From positions 1-20,784 of the forward strand of contig CAJUJY010000061.1 of NCBI GenBank assembly GCA_910586555.1: a stretch of 20,784 bases of DNA, in the 5' to 3' direction. A program made the position numbers and the translations under genes. The notes under the pieces were generated by a model. It did not search any database. It saw only the letters and a program-made list of their open reading frames with translations, and was not told where the DNA came from. This stretch comes from an uncultured Lachnospiraceae bacterium (GTDB lineage: Bacteria > Bacillota > Clostridia > Lachnospirales > Lachnospiraceae). Positions 1 through 6,094 of this stretch are shown one piece after another (position 1 is the first letter of the stretch; the number at the start of each line of letters is the position of its first letter).

Positions 1-15
1 AAACTTGTTAACCAA

Positions 16-32
16 GTAGTCTTATTGACTAC
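16..32. promoter_or_regulatory. Short perfect hairpin upstream of the first small ORF
   Basis: GTAGTC (16-21) and GACTAC (27-32) form a perfect 6-bp inverted repeat around TTATT. It lies 14 bases before an AGGAGG (47-52). No T-run follows directly, so an operator or leader hairpin is as likely as a terminator of a gene left of the window. The sequence shows the symmetry only. Confidence 0.3.
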
Positions 33-84
33 ATCATTATTATACTAGGAGGCAGCAATAAGCCTTCTGGTTACAGTTTTTGAA

Positions 85-270
85 ATGCACGGTAAGGAAA
101 ATCTGCTTAATAAGGCTTTGGATGATTTTTTATGCTGTTATAATGAGGAGATTCCAGAGTGGATTCAAGGTTTATATGAACATTTTTGTAACAGTGATGA
201 CAATAAGACACAGATAATTAAACAGTTTGCAGAAAAGCATGGTTTAAAAATTAAGGATGCTTCTAACTGA
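85..270 (+). CDS. Small acidic hypothetical protein (61 aa), start uncertain
   Basis: I do not recognise this protein. It is acidic, with an amphipathic pattern (ENLLNKALDDF, then EIPEWIQGLYEHF) and a charged tail ending KIKDASN. It has no membrane segment. The first ATG in frame is at 85, but the strong ribosome binding site AGGAGG is at 47-52, too far upstream for that ATG. The frame is open from 49, so translation may begin at ATA 58 or CTG 67, adding up to nine residues. The next gene starts 38 bases downstream on the same strand with its own site, so the two probably share a transcript. The gene is plausible because of its position and ribosome binding site, but unproven. Confidence 0.4.
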   Translation: MHGKENLLNKALDDFLCCYNEEIPEWIQGLYEHFCNSDDNKTQIIKQFAEKHGLKIKDASN

Positions 271-308
271 ATAGGAATGTTGGTAAAAACAGAGAAGAGG
301 AGGTGCAT

Positions 309-1010
309 ATGGAAAAATACAGATTCGACAGGAAGCTTCAGGAAGCAGTCCTGAGAAGAAAGGAAGGGCAACAGCCAGAAATTATCATTGATGGAAAAGA
401 AATGAAGGTGAGGAATCCTGTTTTTGTGGTAAATATGACGAGGGATGTTCCCTGTTTAGTAGAAAGGGATAACAAGACTGGAAATACAGGATATACTGTT
501 GTGGCAGTTTCATCCAGTAATGTAGATAAAAAAGATAAAGAATGGATTTGCACCAGTCCTGTATTATTAGAACAGGCAATTTGCTTCTTCATGGAAAACC
601 ATCAAATGGAGAGTATGTCAGGAACTTGCAGATGTGCCAGCAGATTAGCAGATGCAAGGGATTCAGGTTTCGACCTGGAAACAGGAAATGCAATGATTGA
701 AATAAAAATCCCTTTGCTTGTGCCAGATGGAACAGACAGCTTTATATGGAAAGGTTTCTACCACATTGTAAGGCAGATGGCTGGATATTGCAGCAGCTCC
801 TATTGCGGAGATAAAGGGAAAAGAAACATACTGCTTACAATTTATCAGCATGGAACAAAGCATATATTTGCTATGGTTGATGAAAATACAAAAAAAGAAT
901 TAGAAAAGGCTGTCAGGATGGGGATTGAATTCTGGATTGCTGAAACAAAGACAGAAGAAGATGGGATAAGCCTGCTTGGGTATTGGGATTATACAGATAA
1001 AATTCTGTAG
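309..1010 (+). CDS. SfsA-like putative nuclease (PD-(D/E)XK type), divergent
   Basis: The 233-aa length fits SfsA (about 230-240 aa). The C-terminal half follows the SfsA order: SGFD with D122, then IEIK with E131 and K133 (a D...E-x-K nuclease core). After that come a beta strand NILLTIYQHGTKHIFAMV and a helix ending RMGIEFWIAETK, matching the family's GVE-x-x-A ending. The usual FPDA-T-RG-KHL stretch after the core is not recognisable; a segment with several Cys and Gly sits there instead. The N-terminal region (KDKEWICTSPVLLEQAI) resembles the SfsA linker only loosely. ATG 309 is chosen over GTG 303 because GAGGAGG at 297-303 is spaced 5 bases from it. The family is linked to nucleic acid cleavage and, historically, to sugar-fermentation phenotypes. 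It sits among mobile-element genes, so a defence or maintenance role is conceivable. The family call is my alignment by eye. Confidence 0.45.
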   Translation: MEKYRFDRKLQEAVLRRKEGQQPEIIIDGKEMKVRNPVFVVNMTRDVPCLVERDNKTGNTGYTVVAVSSSNVDKKDKEWICTSPVLLEQAICFFMENHQMESMSGTCRCASRLADARDSGFDLETGNAMIEIKIPLLVPDGTDSFIWKGFYHIVRQMAGYCSSSYCGDKGKRNILLTIYQHGTKHIFAMVDENTKKELEKAVRMGIEFWIAETKTEEDGISLLGYWDYTDKIL

Positions 1011-1138
1011 AGATGGAAACATAAAGCTGGAACATTATTTTAACCATGCCATTGTATTTACACATTAAGGTATTTTTGCTAAAAGCATAGCAGTCCAGGA
1101 TATGCTGCATTAAAGATGAAGGGAGGTAAGATAATAAA

Positions 1139-1870
1139 ATGGATGAAAGGTTAAAGGAGATTGTGAATTATTTTGAAGCCATGAAAATTGGGCTTGATGA
1201 ACCATTCAAATTTCATTGTGATATGTGTGGGAAGTGTTGTATACACAGGGAAGATATCCTGTTGCCACCAAAAGACATCTATAATATGTCCAAAGAACTT
1301 GGAATAAAGCCAGAAGAGTTATTTGAATGGTATTGCGAAGTTTATGTGGGACAGGATTCCAGAGTTCCCATTGTCAGATTAAAACCAAGAGGTTCAGTAA
1401 AAAGATGTCCATTATTAAAAAACAAAAAGTGCATGGTACATAAGTCAAAACCAACAGTTTGTGCTATGTATCCACTTGGAAGGTGTATAGTTGCAACAAA
1501 TCCAAAAGAAGGTCTTAAGGATATCAGCCAAGGCAAGTTCCAGTATATATTCAGCGATCCTGGGTGTGGGGATGCTTCAGAAACTCATACTGTTAGGGAA
1601 TATCTGGAATCTTTTGGGATACCTGTGGAAGATGACTTTTTCCTGAAATGGCAGCAGGCAGTACTTGATATGGGTAATTTTTTCCGAAAAATTGAAAAGA
1701 CTGTGAGCCATGAAACTATGGAACTGGTCTGGAGGGCAGCTTTTATTGGGCTGTATTTGCACTATGAAACTGGAAAAGACTTCATGCCGCAGTTTGAAGA
1801 TAATGTAAAGAATTTTTTTGATATGCTATATTCAACTTTTACAGAAGGAGGTGGCAGCCCAGCAATATAA
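1139..1870 (+). CDS. YkgJ-family cysteine-cluster protein
   Basis: The family signature is C-x2-C-x2-CC: HCDMCGKCC gives C27, C30, C33 and C34. Further conserved cysteines follow in RCPLLKNKKC (C90, C98) and PTVCAMYP (C108), then GRC (C116) and DPGCGD. This is the CxxCxxCC zinc- or iron-chelating domain. Members are thought to bind metal or an Fe-S cluster, and no reaction is established. At 243 aa the protein is longer than minimal YkgJ; the C-terminal third (DFFLKWQQAVLDMGNFFRKI onward) is helical and lacks cysteines. GGGAGG at 1121-1126 lies 12 bases from the ATG, slightly long but usable. It probably belongs to the same transcript as the SfsA-like gene 128 bases upstream. That transcript ends at the hairpin at 1949. 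Such proteins are often cargo on clostridial islands, and this one sits next to an integrase. Confidence 0.8.
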   Translation: MDERLKEIVNYFEAMKIGLDEPFKFHCDMCGKCCIHREDILLPPKDIYNMSKELGIKPEELFEWYCEVYVGQDSRVPIVRLKPRGSVKRCPLLKNKKCMVHKSKPTVCAMYPLGRCIVATNPKEGLKDISQGKFQYIFSDPGCGDASETHTVREYLESFGIPVEDDFFLKWQQAVLDMGNFFRKIEKTVSHETMELVWRAAFIGLYLHYETGKDFMPQFEDNVKNFFDMLYSTFTEGGGSPAI

Positions 1871-1948
1871 AATGGGCTTATACCATGCAATGGGAGACTA
1901 TTTGGGGGACTGTTAGGGATTATAATTTTGTCTGGATAACAGTATAAT

Positions 1949-1995
1949 GCCTTGGGAAAAGGAGTATTATTTCTCACTTTACCCAAGGCTCTTTT
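1949..1995 (+). terminator. Intrinsic terminator, hairpin family member 1
   Basis: GCCTTGGG (1949-1956) pairs perfectly with CCCAAGGC (1982-1989) over a 25-base loop, followed by TCTTTT. It ends the rightward transcript of the cysteine-cluster gene, between convergent genes. The upstream AT-rich flank and the loop element GAG-TATTAT resemble the hairpins at 3568 and 6024. Confidence 0.65.
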
Positions 1996-2057
1996 GGTGA
2001 AAATCCACCTGACATTTTCAAATTTTATCAATTTCCGAAAGAAAAGTTGTAAATTCA

Positions 2058-3284
2058 TCAAAGTTTAGAAAGTGCCCTTAAAATCATAAACTCATCGCTC
2101 TCGAACATATGGCTGTATCTCTTCAGGATTGTTTCCTGTGTGTCCCCAGATACCTTGCTGATGACAGGAAGTGGTACATTTTCCCTTATAAGGTTGCTTA
2201 TAAATGTATGTCTGAATTCATGGCAGTGATAGAGGGGAAGATTTAAGCTTTTACAGGCTTTTTGGAGCATGTGGTTACATGAGCCATGGCCCCAGTTAAA
2301 TATCCTGTCAGAATCCGCCCCGCCACTCTGGATGTTATCCTGTTGTAATGACTGGTACAGGCGGGCCACCGTTGCATCTAAAGGGATTGTTCTTTTTTTG
2401 AAATTTTTAGGGGATTTGGTTATTTTGAAATCGCTTAAATAAGCCTTCGTTATCTTTACCCGTGTCCCTATCAGATGCTCCCGGTTCAAATCACTTCTGC
2501 ATGGAAAATTCATTATAAATTTATCTTTTGGTTCTTCATTTTTTCCAAAATATGAAAAGTCCTCAAAATCATCATATTGCAATGCAAGGCATTCCCCAAT
2601 CCGTATCCCGGTATAGTATAAAAGCGAAAACAGGAACCTGTATTTTGGATAATGGTATACTTTTGACTGGGCAGGTCTGGGCTGCCTGAAAAAATTAATT
2701 ATTGCATCAAAATCTTCTTTTGGTATGGTTCTGTAATCATCCTTTTCTTTGGTCCGTATATTATCAGCAAATTCAAGGATATTTGTCTTAATCATTTTTT
2801 TCTTATAACATAGCTGTATGAGCTTTCTGAAAGTTGCATTTATATTATGGACAGTTTCTCCACTATAGCCATGCTTTTTGACATCATTCATTATTTTTTC
2901 ATACATATCCTCAGTTATGTCTTGTATTTTTGTTTCCTTTGGGATAAATTGGTAAAGCATTTTCAGATGTGCACCAGTATTTTGGACTGATTTTGGCGAA
3001 AAATTCTGGTTTTCTGCCCTGGTCTGCCACAGCTGGTATGCACCTTCCAATGTAATTTCACTATATTTAGTTTTATCTGGTTCATCACCATTCTGTAACT
3101 TCAGAAGTTCTGTCTTTGCTTCCTTCACAGAAGAAATCCCATATTTCCATTTCTGTTTGTATTCGTTTTTCTGTTTTTCAGGATTATAAACTGTATAATT
3201 ATATTTTATGTCATATTTCTTTGTGTTTTCATTAAAATAAATTCCAGTATATTTTGTTTTTGTCCTTTTAACTGCATTTGCCAT
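2058..3284 (-). CDS. Tyrosine recombinase / site-specific integrase of a mobile element
   Basis: The 408-aa protein has all three integrase regions. An N-terminal arm-type DNA-binding domain covers about residues 10-66 (KYTGIYFNENTKKYDIKY). A helical core-binding (SAM-like) domain covers about 76-175. The catalytic domain has Arg228 in YTGIRIGE, the strand KITKSPKNFKKRTIPLD, His355 and Arg358 in HEFRH, and the nucleophile Tyr390 in KRYSHMF. Where most relatives read L-G-H, this one reads S-G-D-T, so the usual second histidine is Asp381. A longer frame reaches back to 3383. ATG 3284 is preferred because GGGAGG is spaced correctly before it and homology to the arm-binding domain begins there. 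The protein should cut and join attachment sites of an integrated element. No relaxase, excisionase or coupling protein is visible, so the element is either larger than the window or badly reduced. Confidence 0.93.
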   Translation of the reverse strand: MANAVKRTKTKYTGIYFNENTKKYDIKYNYTVYNPEKQKNEYKQKWKYGISSVKEAKTELLKLQNGDEPDKTKYSEITLEGAYQLWQTRAENQNFSPKSVQNTGAHLKMLYQFIPKETKIQDITEDMYEKIMNDVKKHGYSGETVHNINATFRKLIQLCYKKKMIKTNILEFADNIRTKEKDDYRTIPKEDFDAIINFFRQPRPAQSKVYHYPKYRFLFSLLYYTGIRIGECLALQYDDFEDFSYFGKNEEPKDKFIMNFPCRSDLNREHLIGTRVKITKAYLSDFKITKSPKNFKKRTIPLDATVARLYQSLQQDNIQSGGADSDRIFNWGHGSCNHMLQKACKSLNLPLYHCHEFRHTFISNLIRENVPLPVISKVSGDTQETILKRYSHMFESDEFMILRALSKL

Positions 3285-3435
3285 AAGAAACCATCCTCCC
3301 TGTTTATATGCTATTGGGATGTATATGTGGATACATTTATATATTACTACGGTGTGCATAATAAAAGCAAGATATATATACACAAATCTTATGCTGCTTT
3401 GAAATCATTTCGTTAAATGTTTTATTTGGATGCTG

Positions 3436-3503
3436 GTATGGTAACTAAAAAAGTGTAACAAGTTGGAGTTACAGTATGGCTGTACCGTTACAAGAAACCA
3501 TAC
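3436..3503. promoter_or_regulatory. Nested inverted repeats, cloverleaf-like potential
   Basis: GTATGGT (3436-3442) pairs with ACCATAC (3497-3503). Inside it, TGTAAC (3454-3459) pairs with GTTACA (3468-3473), and TACAG pairs with CTGTA (3470-3485). The stretch sits between the integrase start and the hairpin at 3568. It could be a small RNA domain ended by that hairpin, or recombinase or repressor binding sites for the integrase promoter. No clear promoter was found for a rightward transcript. Confidence 0.35.
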
Positions 3504-3510
3504 TATGTCA

Positions 3511-3530
3511 TTGCAGAACAACTTTTTGCT
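3511..3530 (+). repeat. 20-mer dispersed repeat, copy 1
   Basis: TTGCAGAACAACTTTTTGCT is present here and again, identical, at 5000-5019. An inverted copy with 18 of 20 matches lies at 6296-6315. The following bases (GCAGATTATAATTTAT) are also repeated at about 4946. The copies border the repeat-rich locus and the coupled gene pair. Confidence 0.75.
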
Positions 3531-3567
3531 GACAGCAGATTATAATTTATCCTGACTACAAATATAA

Positions 3568-3615
3568 GACCTTGGAAAAAAGAGCATTATCCTCTTCCTT
3601 TTCCAAGGTCTTTTT
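3568..3615 (+). terminator. Terminator-like hairpin, family member 2
   Basis: GACCTTGGAAAA (3568-3579) pairs perfectly with TTTTCCAAGGTC (3599-3610), followed by TTTTT. The loop is AAGAGCATTATCCTCTTCC, within which AAGAG can pair with CTCTT. No rightward gene lies upstream, so it either ends an unannotated RNA starting between 3285 and 3560 or is a structural repeat. It closely matches the hairpin at 6024. Confidence 0.6.
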
Positions 3616-3649
3616 CCTGTTTCTTCCTCATAATTTTTTTAAAAAAATT

Positions 3650-3764
3650 TTCGTATATAATTCGTATAAATTTATGGGATATGTCCTGCAAAGCCCCTGT
3701 TTATAAGGGTTTATAAGACTGTATGCATTCCCAACAGTGAAGTATTTATGGTGACTGTCACCAT
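3650..3764. repeat. Composite inverted-repeat block, copy 1
   Basis: The block holds TTCGTATA twice at an 11-base period (3650-3657, 3661-3668), then TTATAAGGGTTTATAAG-ACTG. It ends with the near-perfect palindrome ATGGTGACTGTCACCAT (3748-3764, 8-bp arms around one T). The same order of elements recurs at 6095-6210 after the matching hairpin. Paired short direct repeats beside an integrase gene resemble arm-type binding sites; this is inference. Confidence 0.6.
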
Positions 3765-3796
3765 TTACTTATACATCCCCTTTAATTGCTGTTGAA

Positions 3797-3814
3797 CCCT
3801 TGTAAATACAGGGG
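3797..3814. repeat. Near-palindromic 18-mer repeat
   Basis: CCCTTGTAAATACAGGGG occurs here and identically at 4105-4122, each followed by a similar stretch (TTAGAGCC or CTTAAGCC, then ATT). An inverted partial copy, CTGTATTTACAGG, lies at 3926-3938 and itself pairs with CCTGTAA at 3916. It could be a protein binding site or the foot of an RNA stem. Confidence 0.6.
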
Positions 3815-3839
3815 TTAGAGCCATTTTTGATAGTCAGTT

Positions 3840-3910
3840 CTGCTGCCTTCCAAAACCCATTATCCTCTTCCTCCTCTTTTCTCACATGTTTTATACTTTC
3901 TTTTTATTAA
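3840..3910. repeat. Left arm of a degenerate long inverted repeat
   Basis: The order CTGCTGCC, TC, ATCCTC, TCTTCC, TCACAT, TTTT and CTTT-TTATT on the top strand here recurs on the bottom strand at 4735-4805. There the top strand reads GAAGAATAAAAG, then TGTGAGGG, GGAAGAGGAGGAT and GGGCAGCAG. The arms are about 70 bases and imperfect, roughly 900 bases apart. Transcripts or single strands could fold across the locus. Confidence 0.5.
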
Positions 3911-3987
3911 GCCATCCTGTAATTTCTGTATTTACAGGCATTCCTTTAAGTAAAGTGGTTGTGAATAAAAGTGGGAACAGTATTAAG

Positions 3988-4006
3988 AAATCCAGTGTTT
4001 ATGCTG
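3988..4006 (+). repeat. 19-bp exact direct repeat, copy 1
   Basis: AAATCCAGTGTTTATGCTG is identical at 4574-4592. Similarity continues weakly afterwards (GTCTTGGA followed by ATGGTG in both). This supports several rounds of duplication within the locus. Confidence 0.75.
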
Positions 4007-4214
4007 GTTTGAGGGCATAGTTCCATGAACTGGGAGGTCTTGGAACATGGTGGGGTTCTGCTGCCATATGTCTTCTTCTTTTTTAGTTTCCATTTCTTCT
4101 TAAACCCTTGTAAATACAGGGGCTTAAGCCATTCATGGCAGTCCTGCTGCCTTCAAAAAGCAATATCCTCCTCTTCCTTTTTTTCATCATTTTTATGCTT
4201 TCCTTTTTTCTTTT

Positions 4215-4510
4215 CCCTTATAAAATAGGCATTCCCAGCTTTTTTAGGTGGTGGGTAGAGCAATGCTTTTTGTATATCTTTCTGGTGTATATACAGAGCA
4301 GTCCTCCTCTTCCTTTTTCATCTTTTTTATGCTTTCTTTTTTCTTTTAAAGCCTTATAGAATGGGTGTTTCCAGCTTTTTTAGGTGGTGGGTAGAGCAAT
4401 GCTTTTCGTATATTTTTCTGGTGTATATACAGAGCAGTCCTCCTCTTCTTTTTTTAATCATTTTTTTCATTTTTTCTTTCAAAGTCTTATAGAATGGAGC
4501 TTTTCGGTAC
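4215..4510 (+). repeat. 136-bp tandem repeat, two near-identical units plus partial ones
   Basis: Bases 4235-4312 and 4371-4448 agree at 76 of 78 positions, a period of 136. Each runs CCAGCTTTTTTAGGTGG, GTAGAGCAATGC, CTGGTGTATATACAGAGCAG, then TCCTCCTCTTC. Between units a T-rich spacer and AAAG-CTTATAGAATGG recur (4348, 4481), and a looser copy begins before 4235. Still more decayed units can be traced back to about 3860 and forward to about 4738. The near-identity of two units means a recent duplication. Confidence 0.85.
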
Positions 4511-4734
4511 TTTTGGAGAATGAAAGAGGAGGAGGATGGTTCTTTTATTTTGAGATAGGCAGCAGTTTTGATAAAATCCAGTGTTTATGCTGCTTTCAAG
4601 ATGTCTTGGAGTATGGTGTATTTCCACAGTAATCAAATATTTTTCTTATTAGTATGTAAATGTCCTCCTCTTTTTTGGTTCTTTTTTGGGGATGTTTTTC
4701 TTTTTAAGGCTTATAAATAGGGAGTTTCTGGGTA

Positions 4735-4885
4735 TTTGGAAGAATAAAAGATATGAGAAATATGTGAGGGAAAGGGAAGAGGAGGATTGAGGGCAGCAGG
4801 ACTCTTTTTAGGGGATGGAGGTGGAGGGATTTTTGGTGTTTTTTTAGAGTTGTTTTTTTGTTTTTTGGAAGAGGAGGAGGATAAT
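4735..4885. repeat. Purine-rich right arm of the long inverted repeat
   Basis: This is the bottom-strand counterpart of 3840-3910. It carries GGAAGAGGAGGAT (4775-4787), GGGCAGCAG and a second GGAAGAGGAGGAGGATAAT (4867-4885). The latter is the reverse complement of the ATTATCCTC-CTC-TTCC motif found on the top strand elsewhere. A further purine copy is at 4522-4537. Long purine tracts of this kind can form triplexes or RNA-DNA hybrids. Confidence 0.55.
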
Positions 4886-4999
4886 TTATAATCTGCCATG
4901 AGGATAAAGATGTTTTGCTATGACAGCAGACAAAGTTTTTGCTGCTGACAGATTATAATTTATTCTAACTATAAGTTTAAGGTCTTGATTAAGGTGTTA

Positions 5000-5019
5000 T
5001 TGCAGAACAACTTTTTGCT
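5000..5019 (+). repeat. 20-mer dispersed repeat, copy 2
   Basis: Identical to 3511-3530. Just upstream, at 4946-4995, the sequence GATTATAATTTAT, then ACTATAA and AAGGTCTTGATTAAGG, looks like a decayed relative of the hairpin family seen at 3540-3610. Confidence 0.7.
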
Positions 5020-5062
5020 AATGGCAGATTATAGTTTTTGTTGAGGACATCAAATTTTATTC

Positions 5063-5106
5063 ATTAATTGGTCTCTGAGCTTGTATGAGTGAAGAGGCCA
5101 ATTAAT
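5063..5106. promoter_or_regulatory. 13-bp inverted repeat upstream of the coupled gene pair
   Basis: ATTAATTGGTCTC (5063-5075) and GAGGCCAATTAAT (5094-5106) are complementary at 12 of 13 positions with an 18-base spacer. No T-run follows on either strand, so it is a poor terminator. It lies about 85 bases before the first start codon, where an operator or autoregulatory site would be expected. Confidence 0.45.
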
Positions 5107-5191
5107 AATATAACGAATGTTCATATAGTGAATCATATCCGCTACTTTATCTGCATAAGTATAAGGTGCAGAATGGAAAGGAGGCTTATGT

Positions 5192-5371
5192 ATGAATCAG
5201 ATTATGCCAAAAGGGTTAGATGCACTTTTAAATGATGATCCAAGTTTACAGAAAAAACTTACATATGAGGAGTATTTGGCTGGAAAAAGTGTGCCAGATA
5301 ATTCCGACCATCAAATAGAAGAAGTGTATGAAGAGTACAGGAGTTTTTTACAAAAGGAGTCTATGGAGTAA
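5192..5371 (+). CDS. Small acidic protein (59 aa), first gene of a coupled pair
   Basis: The product starts MNQIMPKGLDALLNDDPSLQ and ends YRSFLQKESME. I do not recognise it. It is short, acidic and probably helical, with no membrane segment and no DNA-binding motif that I can name. ATG 5192 is chosen because AAAGGAGG (5177-5184) lies 7 bases upstream; another ATG at 5188 gives only 15 residues. The stop codon is 2 bases before the GTG of the next gene, whose ribosome binding site (GGAG) lies inside this gene's last codons, so translation of the two is coupled. A small acidic partner encoded just ahead of a larger protein recalls antitoxin-toxin or immunity-effector pairs. That is only an architectural likeness. 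Confidence 0.75.
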   Translation: MNQIMPKGLDALLNDDPSLQKKLTYEEYLAGKSVPDNSDHQIEEVYEEYRSFLQKESME

Positions 5372-5373
5372 CT

Positions 5374-5994
5374 GTGGATAAAGAAAGTTTTTACAAGATT
5401 TTTAATAACGAACTTGTACCTTTTATTGAGCAGATAGGGGATAATAATTCATTAATAAAAACAAATGATCTAAGTAAATGTAAAAAAGAAATTTTCAACC
5501 AATACAATGAATTAAAACAGCAATATAAAGATGTTATTTTTGGTAAAGGTTCAGAACGGCTATTAGATAGGCATAAGGTTGCTTCTAGTATATGTGGTGC
5601 TTTTTTGCGTATCCCTGTTTTTAATAAGACAGAATTAATCGAAACATTGAAAAGAACACGAGAACCTGTAGAAGCATATTTTTATTATGTGAATGAGTTA
5701 ATTGCTTTTTATGCAGGATATAAATATTTATCGTTTTATATGATGTATGGGCGAGATTATAAGGAGAAGAAGATAATTATTGAAGATTTTCCTGTAATTC
5801 CACCAACGATTAGAAATAGTACACATGGTGGGTTAAGCAGCATTTTATTTAATTTATCCCAAATTAAGGATAAAAGGCAGATTGGAATTGAAAAATATGA
5901 TAGATATTCTTATGCAATGTTCTTTTTTATGTTGGAAAATTATTTTTATTTAGATAAAAATATGCCTGTTCAAGTATCAAATGCAAAACAATAA
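5374..5994 (+). CDS. Unrecognised 206-aa protein coupled to the 59-aa gene
   Basis: I do not recognise a family. The protein is basic, rich in Tyr, Phe, Lys and Ile, and probably mostly helical. It has an N-terminal coiled stretch (KKEIFNQYNELKQQYKDVIF), a central RHKVASSICGAFLRIPVF, then YYVNELIAFYAGYKYLSFYM, which is hydrophobic but interrupted by charged or polar residues. The C-terminal half has FPVIPPTIRNSTHGG and YSYAMFFFMLENYFYLD. No signal peptide is evident. GTG 5374 is used because GGAG lies 5 bases upstream and the frame matches the coupled layout. The gene ends 30 bases before a strong terminator (6024). It is lower in G+C than the housekeeping genes, as expected for acquired DNA. 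Together with the 59-aa protein it is the only intact operon between the integrase and tatD apart from small ORFs. Confidence 0.8.
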   Translation: MDKESFYKIFNNELVPFIEQIGDNNSLIKTNDLSKCKKEIFNQYNELKQQYKDVIFGKGSERLLDRHKVASSICGAFLRIPVFNKTELIETLKRTREPVEAYFYYVNELIAFYAGYKYLSFYMMYGRDYKEKKIIIEDFPVIPPTIRNSTHGGLSSILFNLSQIKDKRQIGIEKYDRYSYAMFFFMLENYFYLDKNMPVQVSNAKQ

Positions 5995-6023
5995 ACATTG
6001 TATAAGAAGTAGTCAAAGATTTC

Positions 6024-6073
6024 AAGACCTTGAGAAAAAGAGCATTATCCTCTTCCTTCTCAAGGTCTTTTTT
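6024..6073 (+). terminator. Strong terminator, hairpin family member 3
   Basis: AAGACCTTGAGAA (6024-6036) pairs perfectly with TTCTCAAGGTCTT (6057-6069), followed by TTTT. The loop repeats AAGAGCATTATCCTCTTCC from the hairpin at 3568, while the stem differs by paired changes. It ends the 59/206-aa operon. Confidence 0.85.
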
Positions 6074-6094
6074 CCATCATCTATTTCCAACAAA

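Larger units (their letters stand above)
3285..5191. other. About 1.9 kb repeat-rich region without credible genes
   Basis: The open frames here are runs of Phe, Ser, Leu and Cys made by T-rich repeats and have no fitting ribosome binding sites. The region holds, in order: the integrase leader, a structured stretch (3436-3503), a 20-mer repeat (3511), a terminator-like hairpin (3568), a composite inverted-repeat block (to 3764), near-palindromes (3797, 3926, 4105), pyrimidine-rich motifs, a 136-bp tandem repeat (4215-4510) and a purine-rich stretch mirroring the pyrimidine-rich one (4735-4885). It then has a second 20-mer copy (5000) and a 13-bp inverted repeat (5063-5106). The strand bias is marked: the top strand is mostly T/C to about 4720, then A/G. 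Confidence 0.85.

Noticed and set aside
1762..2061. Leftward 99-codon frame between the cysteine-cluster gene and the integrase
   Set aside because: It overlaps the end of a well-supported gene and a terminator hairpin, and its product has no recognisable features.
4025..4632. Three overlapping rightward open frames of 67-82 codons, rich in Phe, Ser and Leu
   Set aside because: They are read through the T-rich tandem repeats, lack fitting ribosome binding sites and share their composition with the repeat units.
4711..4899. Leftward 62-codon frame rich in Ser, Lys and Pro
   Set aside because: It is the bottom-strand reading of the purine-rich repeat arm, with no ribosome binding site.
3285..5191. 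CRISPR array
   Set aside because: The repeats are long, diverged, on both strands and irregularly spaced. There are no short identical repeats with unique spacers and no cas genes.
5192..5994. Naming the coupled pair a toxin-antitoxin system
   Set aside because: Only the gene layout supports it. Neither protein shows a motif of a known toxin or antitoxin family.
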